Assembly: GCA_002070755.1 (NCBI GenBank)
Contig: MWDY01000291.1
Location: 1 to 22,205, forward strand
Length of the DNA: 22,205 nt
Origin: Spirochaetes bacterium ADurb.Bin110
GTDB lineage: Bacteria; Spirochaetota; Spirochaetia; Treponematales; Rectinemataceae
Reading direction: 5' to 3'
Below are positions 7,493 to 15,634 of the stretch, one piece after another; position 1 is the first letter of the stretch, and each line of letters begins with the position of its first letter. A program made the translations under genes and the position numbers. Under the pieces are notes generated by a model that did not search any database, had not been told where the DNA came from, and saw only the letters and a program-made list of their open reading frames with translations.

Positions 7493-10375
7493 ATGGATGT
7501 GCAGCAAGGAGGCTGGTATTTTAGCTCAGAACATGGTGAGCTCTGCCAGGTTATCGAACGCCTTACTCTCTGGGGCGAAGATATCTGTCGCGTGTGGCTT
7601 AGCCAATCGAATATGGTTGTGGGACTTCCTGCGAGAGATCTCAGGCCAGCGCAAACTGTAGGTAAGGTAACTACAGACAATATAATCTACACTGCCGCTG
7701 CTGCAAAAGTTGCCGATGCCATGGAACGCACTCGTCCGGGAGGAAGCGTGATGCTCTTGGCACCGCTCTCCGCTGAGGTGATTCCATTGCCACACCAATT
7801 ACAAGCATTGAGTCGCGCCACTCGTGGCGATTATGTGCGCTATCTCCTTGCAGATGAAGTGGGCCTTGGAAAAACCATTGAAGCAGGTCTTATCATGCGG
7901 GAATTCAAAATCCGGGGACTTGTAAAAAGGACGCTCATTGTTGTTCCAAAAAGCCTCGTGGTGCAATGGCAGGCGGAAATGAAAAACCGATTCCATGAGA
8001 ATTTCCGTGTTGTGTTGGGAGACGATATCGATTCCCTCGAGCGCATTGCTCGTACCGATGCCAGCGATCCAAGCCCATGGGAACTTTTCGATCAGGTTAT
8101 TGTTTCTTTAGACTCGGTAAAACCTATTCGCCACCGAGGCAACTGGTCTCGCGAACGAATACAAGTTTACAACAAAAATCGCTTTGAAGAGTTGTGTGCT
8201 GCAGGCTGGGATCTTATCATTGTCGATGAAGCGCACAAGCTGAGTGGATCCGATGAAGGTGTCGCACGTTTTAAACTTGGGAAAGCGCTTTCAGATGCAG
8301 CGCCATTGCTTTTACTTCTGAGCGCTACACCGCATCAAGGGAAAAGCGATGCATTTTACCGGCTCATGTTCTTACTTGATCCACTTACCTTTGCAGAGAA
8401 AATGACCATACGCAGGGAGAAAATTGCGCCTTTTGTAATTCGAACTGAGAAGCGAAAGGCAATTGATGAGCAGGGCAATCCTTTATTTATGCCACGAACG
8501 ACACAGCTTGTTCCAATCCAATGGCAGGAGCGCCATACACTGCAGCATCAGCTCTATGATGAAGTATCAGCATATGTACGGTTTGGCTACAATCAGGCCC
8601 TCAAGACAAAGAAACGTTATTTTGGTTTTCTCATGCTCCTCTTGCAACGACTAATTTCATCAAGTACCCGAGCGATACGAAAAACGCTTGATACACGCTA
8701 TTTGCTATTAAAGAATGCACAAGAGCGCCTTACCATGGCGCATACTAATGCATTGGAATTAGAAAATGAGGAGGAAACGGCAGAGACATTCTATGAAATG
8801 GATGGTGAAGAGCTGCTTGAAATCTTGCTCGATATCGATCTGGATGCGCTCGATAACGAGATAGAACAAGTGGAGCGCTTAAGGACACTTGCTGCCTCGG
8901 CAGAGGCTGCTAATCCCGATGCAAAAGCTGAAGTATTGCTTGAATATTTGCACCGTATTCAGGCTGAAGAGCATAATCCTGACACAAAATTCCTCATATT
9001 TACGGAATTCATACAGACTCAGCTCATGCTCAAGGAATTTTTAGAAGCGCGAGGTTTTTCGGTAGTCGTGCTCAACGGTGCAATGAATATGGATGAGCGA
9101 CTTGAAGTGCAGGGCGCATTTGCAAACGAAGTGCCTATTATGGTCTCCACTGATGCAGGCGGAGAAGGACTCAATCTTCAATTCTGTCATATCGTGATCA
9201 ATTATGATCTACCGTGGAATCCAATGCGCATTGAGCAGCGTATTGGGCGTGTCGATCGTATTGGTCAATCGAATCCGGTTAGGGCATTCAATTTCATTTT
9301 TGAAAACTCAGTAGAATTTAGAGTTCGTCGTGTGCTCGAGCAAAAACTTGCAACAATTTTACAAGAATTTGGCGTCGATAAGGTGAGCGATGTCCTCGAT
9401 TCTTCTAAAGCGGGAGCGCTCTTTCAAAAAGCATTTACAAATGCGATTGTCGAACCGCAAAAGGCGGATAGCGCAGCGCAACAGGCTATTGCAGACTTTA
9501 GGAAAATTGCTCATGAAACAATAGTGAATTCTCCACTCTATGGTTTGTCTGCAACGCCCGATCCTCAAATAAGTAAGAATATAAAAGCGGCTCCTCTTCC
9601 TTTTTGGATCGAACAAATGACTCTCTCATGGCTGCGGCTACATGGCGGAGCGGCACAGAAAAAGGATGATTATTGGCAAATCATCTGGCCAGATGGCAAA
9701 AAGGACTATCCCTGTACCTTTTATCAGAATCAACAAAAAACTGACACTCATTGTATTCTACTCTCCCCGGAAGATGCGCGAATTCGCCAAATGCTTTCTC
9801 AAGGAGTATTTTTTGCACCAACAAGCTCAATTCCTCGGATATGGCTTAAGAGCCTCCCATCGAATATTCAAGGTATATGGGCCTTAGGTGAAGTCCAGCT
9901 CCACATAGCTGCCATACATAAGACGAGCTATTTGCGTATTCCTGCGGTACGACGGGATTTCTTTACTATTTTTTTGAGCAACGAAGGAACGATATTTCTG
10001 CCTACCGCACAGCACATTTGGGATGTACTCCTTTCCGAACCACCACAGATTCATGGGTATATCGAAGGACATGATGCAGAAGATCTCTGGCAAAGCACCT
10101 GGAATGCACTTGAGAAATCAGGCAATGATCACTACCAAATGTTAATTCGCGCCCATAAAGAATCAATGGAGCAGGAAGAAAAGCGCGCAAACATTGCATT
10201 TTCTGCCAGGAAAAAAGCGATAGAAGCGTTAGGGCTTCCTGAGGTACGTAAATACCGCCTTGCACGGCTCGAAGAGGAAATGACACAGTGGCGCAGAGAA
10301 TTTGAAAGAGCTGCTCAGGCGATTCCAGAGATGAAACCTCTCTTGATTATGAAGATAGAAAAGGAAGATAGCTAA
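7493..10375 (+). CDS. brxHII: BREX SNF2-type helicase BrxHII
   Basis: A 960-residue superfamily 2 helicase/translocase of the SNF2 type. The motifs are in order: motif I DEVGLGKT (residues 121-128), motif II DEAH (245-248), motif III SATPHQGK (about 278-285), motif V in STDAGGEGLNL (about 553-563), and motif VI GRVDRIGQ (585-592). The first 45 residues look like the small N-terminal domain seen before the helicase core in such proteins. The long C-terminal region (about 650-960) is family-specific and unassigned. In type 3 BREX this helicase follows pglX and precedes pglZ, exactly as here. It starts 5 bp after the pglX stop with only a weak upstream purine stretch, so translational coupling is likely. 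Related helicases occur in DISARM (DrmD), but no other DISARM gene is present. The motifs are complete, so it should be active. Confidence 0.85.
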   Translation: MDVQQGGWYFSSEHGELCQVIERLTLWGEDICRVWLSQSNMVVGLPARDLRPAQTVGKVTTDNIIYTAAAAKVADAMERTRPGGSVMLLAPLSAEVIPLPHQLQALSRATRGDYVRYLLADEVGLGKTIEAGLIMREFKIRGLVKRTLIVVPKSLVVQWQAEMKNRFHENFRVVLGDDIDSLERIARTDASDPSPWELFDQVIVSLDSVKPIRHRGNWSRERIQVYNKNRFEELCAAGWDLIIVDEAHKLSGSDEGVARFKLGKALSDAAPLLLLLSATPHQGKSDAFYRLMFLLDPLTFAEKMTIRREKIAPFVIRTEKRKAIDEQGNPLFMPRTTQLVPIQWQERHTLQHQLYDEVSAYVRFGYNQALKTKKRYFGFLMLLLQRLISSSTRAIRKTLDTRYLLLKNAQERLTMAHTNALELENEEETAETFYEMDGEELLEILLDIDLDALDNEIEQVERLRTLAASAEAANPDAKAEVLLEYLHRIQAEEHNPDTKFLIFTEFIQTQLMLKEFLEARGFSVVVLNGAMNMDERLEVQGAFANEVPIMVSTDAGGEGLNLQFCHIVINYDLPWNPMRIEQRIGRVDRIGQSNPVRAFNFIFENSVEFRVRRVLEQKLATILQEFGVDKVSDVLDSSKAGALFQKAFTNAIVEPQKADSAAQQAIADFRKIAHETIVNSPLYGLSATPDPQISKNIKAAPLPFWIEQMTLSWLRLHGGAAQKKDDYWQIIWPDGKKDYPCTFYQNQQKTDTHCILLSPEDARIRQMLSQGVFFAPTSSIPRIWLKSLPSNIQGIWALGEVQLHIAAIHKTSYLRIPAVRRDFFTIFLSNEGTIFLPTAQHIWDVLLSEPPQIHGYIEGHDAEDLWQSTWNALEKSGNDHYQMLIRAHKESMEQEEKRANIAFSARKKAIEALGLPEVRKYRLARLEEEMTQWRREFERAAQAIPEMKPLLIMKIEKEDS

Positions 10376-10376
10376 T

Positions 10377-12374
10377 ATGGCTAGCTGGCGCGACGAAATT
10401 TTGAAGGATTTTCCTTCAGGCATTTGTAAACTCACTATTGTGCGAGATCCCGATAGGCTGTTTGAAGAAGCATTGCTGGTTCAGGAACTTAATTGCAGGG
10501 GCTATGAAATAGTAAAATTCGGCGACCCTATTGTATTTCGTTATGAATATGAAAAAGAGTATCGATCCGTGTGGGATGCTGGAAAATCTCTAAACCTTAT
10601 TGTTATACCTGAAGAGCGAGAAAAAGAGGTAATCACACTGCCTTATGATATCATAAAAAGAGCAAGGACCTTGTTCTATAGCCTAGGGGGCATCTTTCCT
10701 ACGCTGAGCTATCCAGTTTTGCAGAAGATAGATATTGCTTTGATCGATACCTTGTACGCTAAAAAGCATGTGCTCCCTTCATTCCCTGTTGGAGATACCG
10801 CTACAATCGATATAATCTTAAAGCTTGTCTATGGTCTGCAATCAGAATTAATCGATACTAATGAAGAGCTCCTTAGAGAATTGCTGCGGATACATTATCA
10901 ACATCTTACCCTTGATGAGTTCTCTGCAATGCGCTTTGCCTCTGTGCTAAAAGAAAAGCCACAATTAAAAAAGTGGCCGATAGATATATTGCTACGCGAC
11001 AGCAACACTTTTTATGAATTTTTGCAAGAACGCTGGCCATTGTATCTTGCCCACAAGCAGAATGACGAGCTACTAGATTCCATCACAATAGAACAGACAC
11101 TAAGAATACCAGGTCCAAAGATTCTTCAATTTGCAGAAGATACAATACGTCCTTTTATCGATAACCTTTTTACTGAGGGCATGCTAAAGCCTGTTGTCGT
11201 TGAAGCACCAGAGGCATTTTTAGGATCTTGGGAACAGTGTGGCATTCTTGTAAGAAAAGAAGCAGCGGTACATTCGCGCATCACAAAACTATTTCAACAC
11301 ATTGAAGCGCACATTCCAATGGGGGCATCAAACTACCGTCAATGGCAGGACTTTATCTGGCCGTGGGCTGAATTATCAATGCTTGTAGAAACAGAAGGAA
11401 CCTCAAAGGAGATGCAGGATTTATCTGAAATGAGAGCAGCTATTAATAAGCAATTTGCAGAATGGCTTACCCAGTCATTCAAATTGCTTATCAATCTTTC
11501 ACCAGCCCAGCCCATAATGGTCCATCATGTGCATCGGATGCTCGAGCGGTACTTTGAAAAATCTAAAACCAGCAATAATGTTGCGCTTATCGTAATCGAT
11601 GGACTTTCACTTTCGCAATGGATAAGCATTCGCCATCATTTTGAGACTCGCAAAGCTCCACTGAAATTTCGAGAGACAACCTTGTTCGCTTGGGTTCCGA
11701 CATTGACCACTATTTCTCGCCAGGCAATTTTTGCAGGCAAGAGCCCTTTGAGTTTTCCAAACCAAGTCGAAACAACATCACAGGAAGAAATGCTGTGGAG
11801 ACAATCATGGGAAGGTCAAATTCAATCACAATCATTGCATCTTTATTATAGAAAAGAAATTGAAAAGTCGAGCTGTCAAGAACTTTTTGACACGCTCGAT
11901 AGCATGCATAAGCCAATAGTTGCAGGCCTGGTGATCAATATTGTAGATGAAATTATGCATAACAATATTCTCGGCGCCCATGATATGCAGAATAGCCTTA
12001 GAACATGGCTTGAGCAGGGGTATCTTGAACGGCTTCTCGATGAGCTAATAAAACAAGAATATTTAGTTTGGATTACCTCAGATCATGGGAATATCGAATG
12101 CGAAGGCAAAGGACGCCTTAGCGGAGAAGGCATTCTAGCCAGTGAGCGCGGTGAACGAGCACGAATATATACCTCTCAAAATTTGAGAGACGCTGCCGCT
12201 CAGAAACTAGCGTTTTCCCAGAAATGGAAGCCGATAGGACTGCCGGATAATTATTATCCTTTGCTTGCAACTGGTACTAGCGCATTTCTCAACGAGGGAG
12301 AAAAGGCTATAAGCCATGGTAGCATTTCCATTGAAGAAGTGCTTGTACCGCTTATAGAAGTAGAAAGGAAATGA
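10377..12374 (+). CDS. pglZ: BREX alkaline-phosphatase-fold protein PglZ
   Basis: A 665-residue protein with the two signatures of the PglZ/alkaline-phosphatase superfamily. One is a hydrophobic strand ending in IDGLS (metal-ligand candidate D408); the other is a downstream ITSDHGN segment (D569, H570). PglZ is the hallmark BREX protein, present in all BREX types. Its N-terminal half (1-390) is alpha-rich and poorly conserved, as is usual. It starts 1 bp after the helicase stop and ends 1 bp before the next gene, so it is firmly within the operon. The presence of pglZ separates this locus from ordinary restriction-modification or DISARM loci. The metal-binding residues look intact. Confidence 0.87.
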   Translation: MASWRDEILKDFPSGICKLTIVRDPDRLFEEALLVQELNCRGYEIVKFGDPIVFRYEYEKEYRSVWDAGKSLNLIVIPEEREKEVITLPYDIIKRARTLFYSLGGIFPTLSYPVLQKIDIALIDTLYAKKHVLPSFPVGDTATIDIILKLVYGLQSELIDTNEELLRELLRIHYQHLTLDEFSAMRFASVLKEKPQLKKWPIDILLRDSNTFYEFLQERWPLYLAHKQNDELLDSITIEQTLRIPGPKILQFAEDTIRPFIDNLFTEGMLKPVVVEAPEAFLGSWEQCGILVRKEAAVHSRITKLFQHIEAHIPMGASNYRQWQDFIWPWAELSMLVETEGTSKEMQDLSEMRAAINKQFAEWLTQSFKLLINLSPAQPIMVHHVHRMLERYFEKSKTSNNVALIVIDGLSLSQWISIRHHFETRKAPLKFRETTLFAWVPTLTTISRQAIFAGKSPLSFPNQVETTSQEEMLWRQSWEGQIQSQSLHLYYRKEIEKSSCQELFDTLDSMHKPIVAGLVINIVDEIMHNNILGAHDMQNSLRTWLEQGYLERLLDELIKQEYLVWITSDHGNIECEGKGRLSGEGILASERGERARIYTSQNLRDAAAQKLAFSQKWKPIGLPDNYYPLLATGTSAFLNEGEKAISHGSISIEEVLVPLIEVERK

Positions 12375-12375
12375 A

Positions 12376-13134
12376 ATGCAAGAAAATCGTACCGGGATAA
12401 TAGGCATAAAACAGACAATCCGCCTCGAATGGATGGAAAAGACAGCAAATCTTATACTTGCAGGGCTTCCAGCAGAAAAAGTAAGGCAAGAGCTTACGAG
12501 GTATCTTGCAAATAGGCGAGGCAGTGGCCTTGAGCTTCCGAGAAGCGAACAGGACTGCAAGTTTGCGGTAGCCATACTTATGAACTGCTGGGTTAATCCA
12601 CTTCCTGAACTTCCTGAAATCGAAGATCTTCGTACACAAGGTCTTCTACTCCTTCGGGAAGGAGTAGAAGACCATACAGCGATTCATTTTGGCATACTGT
12701 GTGCTGCTTATCCTTACTGGTTTAATATTGCAGTACAAACAGGGCGGCTTTTCAATCTCCAGGATGCTGTAACTGCTTCCCAGATAGTTACAAGGCTCAA
12801 GGAAATATATGGCGATAGACAAACCATTATGCGCACATCTCGATATGTGCTTCGTTCATTTATTGCCTGGGACCTTATACGTGATAGCGCACGGAAAGGT
12901 AACTACATAAAAAGCGAGCCAATTCATATTCATGATATGCGCAATGTTGCATTTCTTCTGCTTTCTGCTTTCTATGCAATGGGGAACCCGCAAGCAGATT
13001 TTAATGTGATCCTTCATTCGCCAGCATTTTTTGCCTTCAATATGCATTCTATAGCCGCTGAGACATTACACCAGCTATCGGATAATATCGAAATTGCACA
13101 AATTGGAGCCGATGTGCTTGTAATGAAAAAGTGA
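12376..13134 (+). CDS. brxA: BREX protein BrxA (type 3), by position and fold-like features
   Basis: A 252-residue protein without enzyme motifs, mostly predicted alpha-helical. A segment around residues 150-175 (KEIYGD... MRTSRYVLRSFIAWDLI) has the look of a winged-helix/HTH DNA-binding region. BrxA is a small DNA-binding helical protein, and in type 3 BREX it closes the operon after pglZ, as here. The gap to pglZ is 1 bp, and the AAAGGAAATG just upstream contains a ribosome binding site. The assignment is less firm than for its neighbours, because the sequence alone carries no strong BrxA signature that I can verify. A type-specific BREX protein of unknown function is the alternative. It is the last gene of the co-transcribed block. 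Confidence 0.6.
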   Translation: MQENRTGIIGIKQTIRLEWMEKTANLILAGLPAEKVRQELTRYLANRRGSGLELPRSEQDCKFAVAILMNCWVNPLPELPEIEDLRTQGLLLLREGVEDHTAIHFGILCAAYPYWFNIAVQTGRLFNLQDAVTASQIVTRLKEIYGDRQTIMRTSRYVLRSFIAWDLIRDSARKGNYIKSEPIHIHDMRNVAFLLLSAFYAMGNPQADFNVILHSPAFFAFNMHSIAAETLHQLSDNIEIAQIGADVLVMKK

Positions 13135-13141
13135 ATCCATT

Positions 13142-13167
13142 TTTTAATAGAGAATTTTAATAGAGAA
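13142..13167. repeat. Exact 13-bp tandem duplication
   Basis: TTTTAATAGAGAA occurs twice with no spacer (13142-13154 and 13155-13167), 7 bp after the brxA stop. It could be a slippage product or a pair of half-sites for a regulator. No terminator hairpin is seen here. Confidence 0.5.
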
Positions 13168-13220
13168 TCCTTATTACAAATAAAAATATCCGCAAAAAGA
13201 GTCATAAAGAGCATATGCAG

Positions 13221-13235
13221 CTTGCAAATTGCAAG
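13221..13235. promoter_or_regulatory. 15-bp perfect palindrome, candidate operator
   Basis: CTTGCAA-A-TTGCAAG is a perfect inverted repeat with 7-bp arms and a single central base, about 90 bp before the TIGR04255 gene. Its form suits a dimeric HTH repressor, and an HTH protein is encoded in the operon it precedes (14148-14738). Autoregulation is therefore a reasonable inference. It is not followed by a T-run, so it is unlikely to be a terminator. Confidence 0.45.
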
Positions 13236-13253
13236 AAGTAACGAAGTTTAGTC

Positions 13254-13282
13254 TTGCGGGTTTGTAAAGTGAGGTGTAAAGT
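13254..13282 (+). promoter_or_regulatory. Possible promoter of the three-gene unit
   Basis: TTGCGG (13254-13259) is separated by 17 bp from TAAAGT (13277-13282). The match to consensus is moderate, and a nearby TATAAC (13282-13287) is an alternative -10. The palindrome at 13221-13235 lies just upstream of the -35, and the downstream gene has its own ribosome binding site. This supports transcription separate from BREX but does not prove it. Confidence 0.35.
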
Positions 13283-13323
13283 ATAACTAAAGAACCAAGA
13301 GAATTACGAAGAAGGAACATACG

Positions 13324-14157
13324 ATGCAATCAAAGAGAAACTGCAGGACTATTCCATTAAGCAAGCAACCTCTTGCGCTTGCACTGATTCAGCTTCGATT
13401 TTCTCCGCTTCTTAATATCTCGGATTATATCCCTGCTCTCCAAGATCACTTGAGGAAAAATGGTTTTCCATTGGTATCTCATAAGAATATAGCGAAGCTA
13501 GAAGCTTCTCCTTCCGGACTTGCACAGATTACAATTTCTCAGTGGAAATTTGAGACCCCAGAAAGACACACATCCATAATCTTGGATCAAGATCAGATTT
13601 TGCTGCAAACAACTGATTATGAGTCTTTTGAAAAATTTATCGATCGCTATTTTTCTATCCTAACTCCAATGCTCGAAATTACCGAGCATGCAACTCATGG
13701 CATCGCTGGCCGCCTTGGCCTACGCTATGTAGACCAAGTCACCCGACAATTCAGTGATGATGATATCGATTCATATCTTCGCTCTTCGATGCGAGGCATC
13801 GATTCTCCATATTTCAAGAATAAGAAAAAACGATACACTCACATAGAGGTCGCGGATACAGAATTAGGAAGTGGCCAGAAAGGAATGCTTTCCATCCGTA
13901 TTTTGCGCAACGCCGAACAGCGAGACCTGCCTTCTGATCTCTATAGCGAAGCTCCTATGCGCCTTCGCACGATCGATATTGATGATGATTTTGCGCTGAT
14001 CGACATGGATCATGGATGCGAAAACCCATTTCCATTGGATCGAACAGGGATTCCAATAAACCAGTTGGAAGAGATTTATTTTGCTTTACATGACACAATT
14101 GACGAAGTTTTTTTTCAATCTGTGGTTACGGAGGAAGGGCTGAAAAAATGGATGTAA
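13324..14157 (+). CDS. TIGR04255 family protein (unknown function)
   Basis: A 277-residue protein with the pattern of the sporadically distributed TIGR04255 family. An N-terminal strand (LALALIQLRFSPL, about 18-30) and the segment R130-L-G-L-R-Y135 match the family's conserved RLGLRY core. The family has no established biochemical role. An AGAAGGAA ribosome binding site lies about 8 nt before the ATG. It overlaps the next gene by 10 bp, so the two are probably translated together. No signal peptide or membrane segment is seen. Family members occur patchily across genomes, often in accessory islands, so the position beside BREX suggests, but does not show, a defence-related job. Confidence 0.7.
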   Translation: MQSKRNCRTIPLSKQPLALALIQLRFSPLLNISDYIPALQDHLRKNGFPLVSHKNIAKLEASPSGLAQITISQWKFETPERHTSIILDQDQILLQTTDYESFEKFIDRYFSILTPMLEITEHATHGIAGRLGLRYVDQVTRQFSDDDIDSYLRSSMRGIDSPYFKNKKKRYTHIEVADTELGSGQKGMLSIRILRNAEQRDLPSDLYSEAPMRLRTIDIDDDFALIDMDHGCENPFPLDRTGIPINQLEEIYFALHDTIDEVFFQSVVTEEGLKKWM

Positions 14158-14738
14158 TTGATATCTACGGTATAGAGTCCTCAGAGAAAGCAACAACACC
14201 TAGTGGTTATATAGAAAAGGAATTTGAGCGGATGTTTTCAAGCGCACTTAGTCATATAATATCTTTAGGAAGCAATGTGCAATCTTCTGTTGAGCCAATT
14301 GCAGCCGATAAGATTCGAGCAATTCTTTCTTATTTTCGATTGAGTAAGAGCGACCTTGCTCGAATCTTGCAGGTGAGTAGGCCTGCACTCTATGCATGGC
14401 TCAATAGTGAAAGTGAGCCCAGCCCAGACAATTTGCGCACAATCCGAAAGCTTTATTCTTTAATAGAACCTTTAGGAACCGAGACATTGTTTCCTATTTT
14501 TTATGGTTATATCGAAAGGCCTGTGGGAGCATTCAAGAAAAGCCTTCTTGAAGCACTTTCCGAACCAGAGTTCAGTGAAGAAGAAATTCGCGCTATGGTG
14601 AAAGAGATACGTCAGATGTCCCAAAAGCGCGCTGAGCAGCTGGCGGAAAATGAGGCCAAATCAAAAGTTATCCTTTCTGAAGAGTCCAAGAAGAAGATTC
14701 TCGAAGACAACCTGTTGAGTATCTATAGAGGGGTATAA
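14148..14738 (+). CDS. Helix-turn-helix DNA-binding protein of the three-gene unit
   Basis: A 196-residue protein with a central HTH of XRE-like form (about residues 55-100). Helix 2 is LSKSDLARIL, the turn is around QVSRP, and the recognition helix is ALYAWLNSE. The N-terminal 50 residues are unassigned. The C-terminal 50 residues are highly charged (EIRQMSQKRAEQLAENEAK) and likely form a coiled coil for dimerisation. It starts inside the end of the TIGR04255 gene (10-bp overlap), and the third gene begins 7 bp after its stop. A transcriptional regulator of its own operon is the simplest role, and the 15-bp palindrome at 13221 is a candidate site. A role as the antitoxin-like or DNA-sensing component of a three-part system is also possible. 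Target and partner are inferred. Confidence 0.7.
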   Translation: MDVIDIYGIESSEKATTPSGYIEKEFERMFSSALSHIISLGSNVQSSVEPIAADKIRAILSYFRLSKSDLARILQVSRPALYAWLNSESEPSPDNLRTIRKLYSLIEPLGTETLFPIFYGYIERPVGAFKKSLLEALSEPEFSEEEIRAMVKEIRQMSQKRAEQLAENEAKSKVILSEESKKKILEDNLLSIYRGV

Positions 14739-14745
14739 TTCTACA

Positions 14746-15522
14746 ATGCAGACAATTGAAGAAAGGTTTTGGGAAGTGGATTGGCATCAAGGAGACATTG
14801 TTGACTCTGGACAGACGAATGCTCTACTCGATGCATCAATAGATGAGAGGCCTTCAACTACAAAAAATTGTGTCCTTTGTGTGATTTCTCAGGATTGTGA
14901 TATTATCGCTTCTACCGATAAAGAGCCCTATATTGAATTGCTTGCTGGTACAATCAACCCAACCGTTTGTCGGGAATTTGCTGATTTGAAGAGTCCAAGA
15001 AAAATCGATATACCAACAAAGGATCAAACTATTAGATTCTCAATAAATGATCGCTTTAGAGTGCGCAAAAAATCATTTTACGATCTCAAGAAGGATGAAT
15101 TTGTCCAGCTTGATGAAAAATCGAGAAGTATTCTTAGACTCTGGTTGGCGCGACGTTATGTGCGAGCAGCATTCCCTGATGCATTTAATAGACGATTAAA
15201 AAACAATAAAAAACTACAAAGATTTTCTCAGGATGGGTTGCCTAGAGGAGTTTTTAGTATTTGGATTGAAGTTACCGATACAGAGCTAGAAGACGTTGAT
15301 CCATATAAAATTAGTATTATAGTCGGAATCGATGACGATCTCAGCGAGCAGATGGCCCTGGAAATCGAATGTCTATTTGACCAAGCTTTTTCCTCAAGCA
15401 CTGGTATCGTCGTTGAGAATATCCCATGTGCCACAAAGGATGATATTACACTTCGCAATCTGGAAACGCATCGGATACTCGCTGAAGATTCGCTGAGCCT
15501 TTCTGAAAGTACGAGCGCTTAA
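14746..15522 (+). CDS. Unrecognised protein with SQDCD motif, third gene of the unit
   Basis: A 258-residue cytoplasmic-looking protein that I cannot assign to a named family. An N-terminal WHQGD segment (residues 13-17) is followed by a hydrophobic strand and the compact motif S48-Q49-D50-C51-D52. A cysteine, aspartate and glutamine together could be a catalytic or metal site, but this is speculation. The middle is basic (RFRVRKKSFYDLKK; WLARRYVRAAF), which could suit nucleic-acid binding. The C-terminal half has short strands and acidic patches. No signal peptide or membrane helix is visible. The gene lies 7 bp after the HTH gene, with a purine-rich AGAGGGG about 12 nt before the ATG, so it is the last member of one operon. 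It would be the effector if the unit is a defence system. Confidence 0.7.
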   Translation: MQTIEERFWEVDWHQGDIVDSGQTNALLDASIDERPSTTKNCVLCVISQDCDIIASTDKEPYIELLAGTINPTVCREFADLKSPRKIDIPTKDQTIRFSINDRFRVRKKSFYDLKKDEFVQLDEKSRSILRLWLARRYVRAAFPDAFNRRLKNNKKLQRFSQDGLPRGVFSIWIEVTDTELEDVDPYKISIIVGIDDDLSEQMALEIECLFDQAFSSSTGIVVENIPCATKDDITLRNLETHRILAEDSLSLSESTSA

Positions 15523-15532
15523 GAGTCTTCTG

Positions 15533-15586
15533 TGTAACTAGATGTTGGGTAAGAAATACTGCCTATTTTTTAGACTTCTAGTTACA
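15533..15586. repeat. 10-bp inverted repeat after the three-gene unit
   Basis: TGTAACTAGA (15533-15542) and TCTAGTTACA (15577-15586) are exact reverse complements separated by 34 nt, beginning 11 nt after the stop of the third gene. They could form a stem-loop in RNA or be the short ends of a decayed insertion. Confidence 0.45.
15546..15571 (+). terminator. Weak terminator-like hairpin inside the inverted repeat
   Basis: A short stem (GGGTA with TGCCT, including wobble pairs) and an 8-nt loop are followed by a run of six T. The stem is weak, so this is only a possible transcription stop for the three-gene operon. Confidence 0.25.
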
Positions 15587-15634
15587 TGCAAGTCACCCCC
15601 CAAGTCGCCATGCAAGTCGCGGTTGAAAGATAGC
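15587..15634 (+). pseudogene. Degenerate coding remnant with 12-bp-period repeats
   Basis: CAAGTCRC begins at 15589, 15601 and 15613, an exact 12-bp period. Read from the ATG at 15587 it gives MQVTPQVAMQVAVER followed by a stop. Short PQVTPQV-type repeats are known from the linker before the C-terminal winged helix of AlbA_2/Fic-type regulators. A few codons further on, another frame reads SQSGSLKDRLA before a stop, reminiscent of the LKDR stretch in that C-terminal domain. The fit is suggestive only: the piece is short, frame-broken and has no upstream partner. Confidence 0.3.

Noticed and set aside
7493..10375. Helicase as part of a DISARM system (DrmD-like)
   Set aside because: The helicase type is similar, but there is no DrmA, DrmB or DrmC gene, while brxC and pglZ flank the locus; BREX explains the set.
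13142..13167. Tandem repeats as a CRISPR fragment
   Set aside because: Only two 13-bp units with no spacer and no cas genes; far too short for a CRISPR array.
14734..14739. TATAAT box just before the third gene of the cassette
   Set aside because: It overlaps the stop codon of the HTH gene, has no -35 partner, and would start transcription at or past the next ATG; probably chance.
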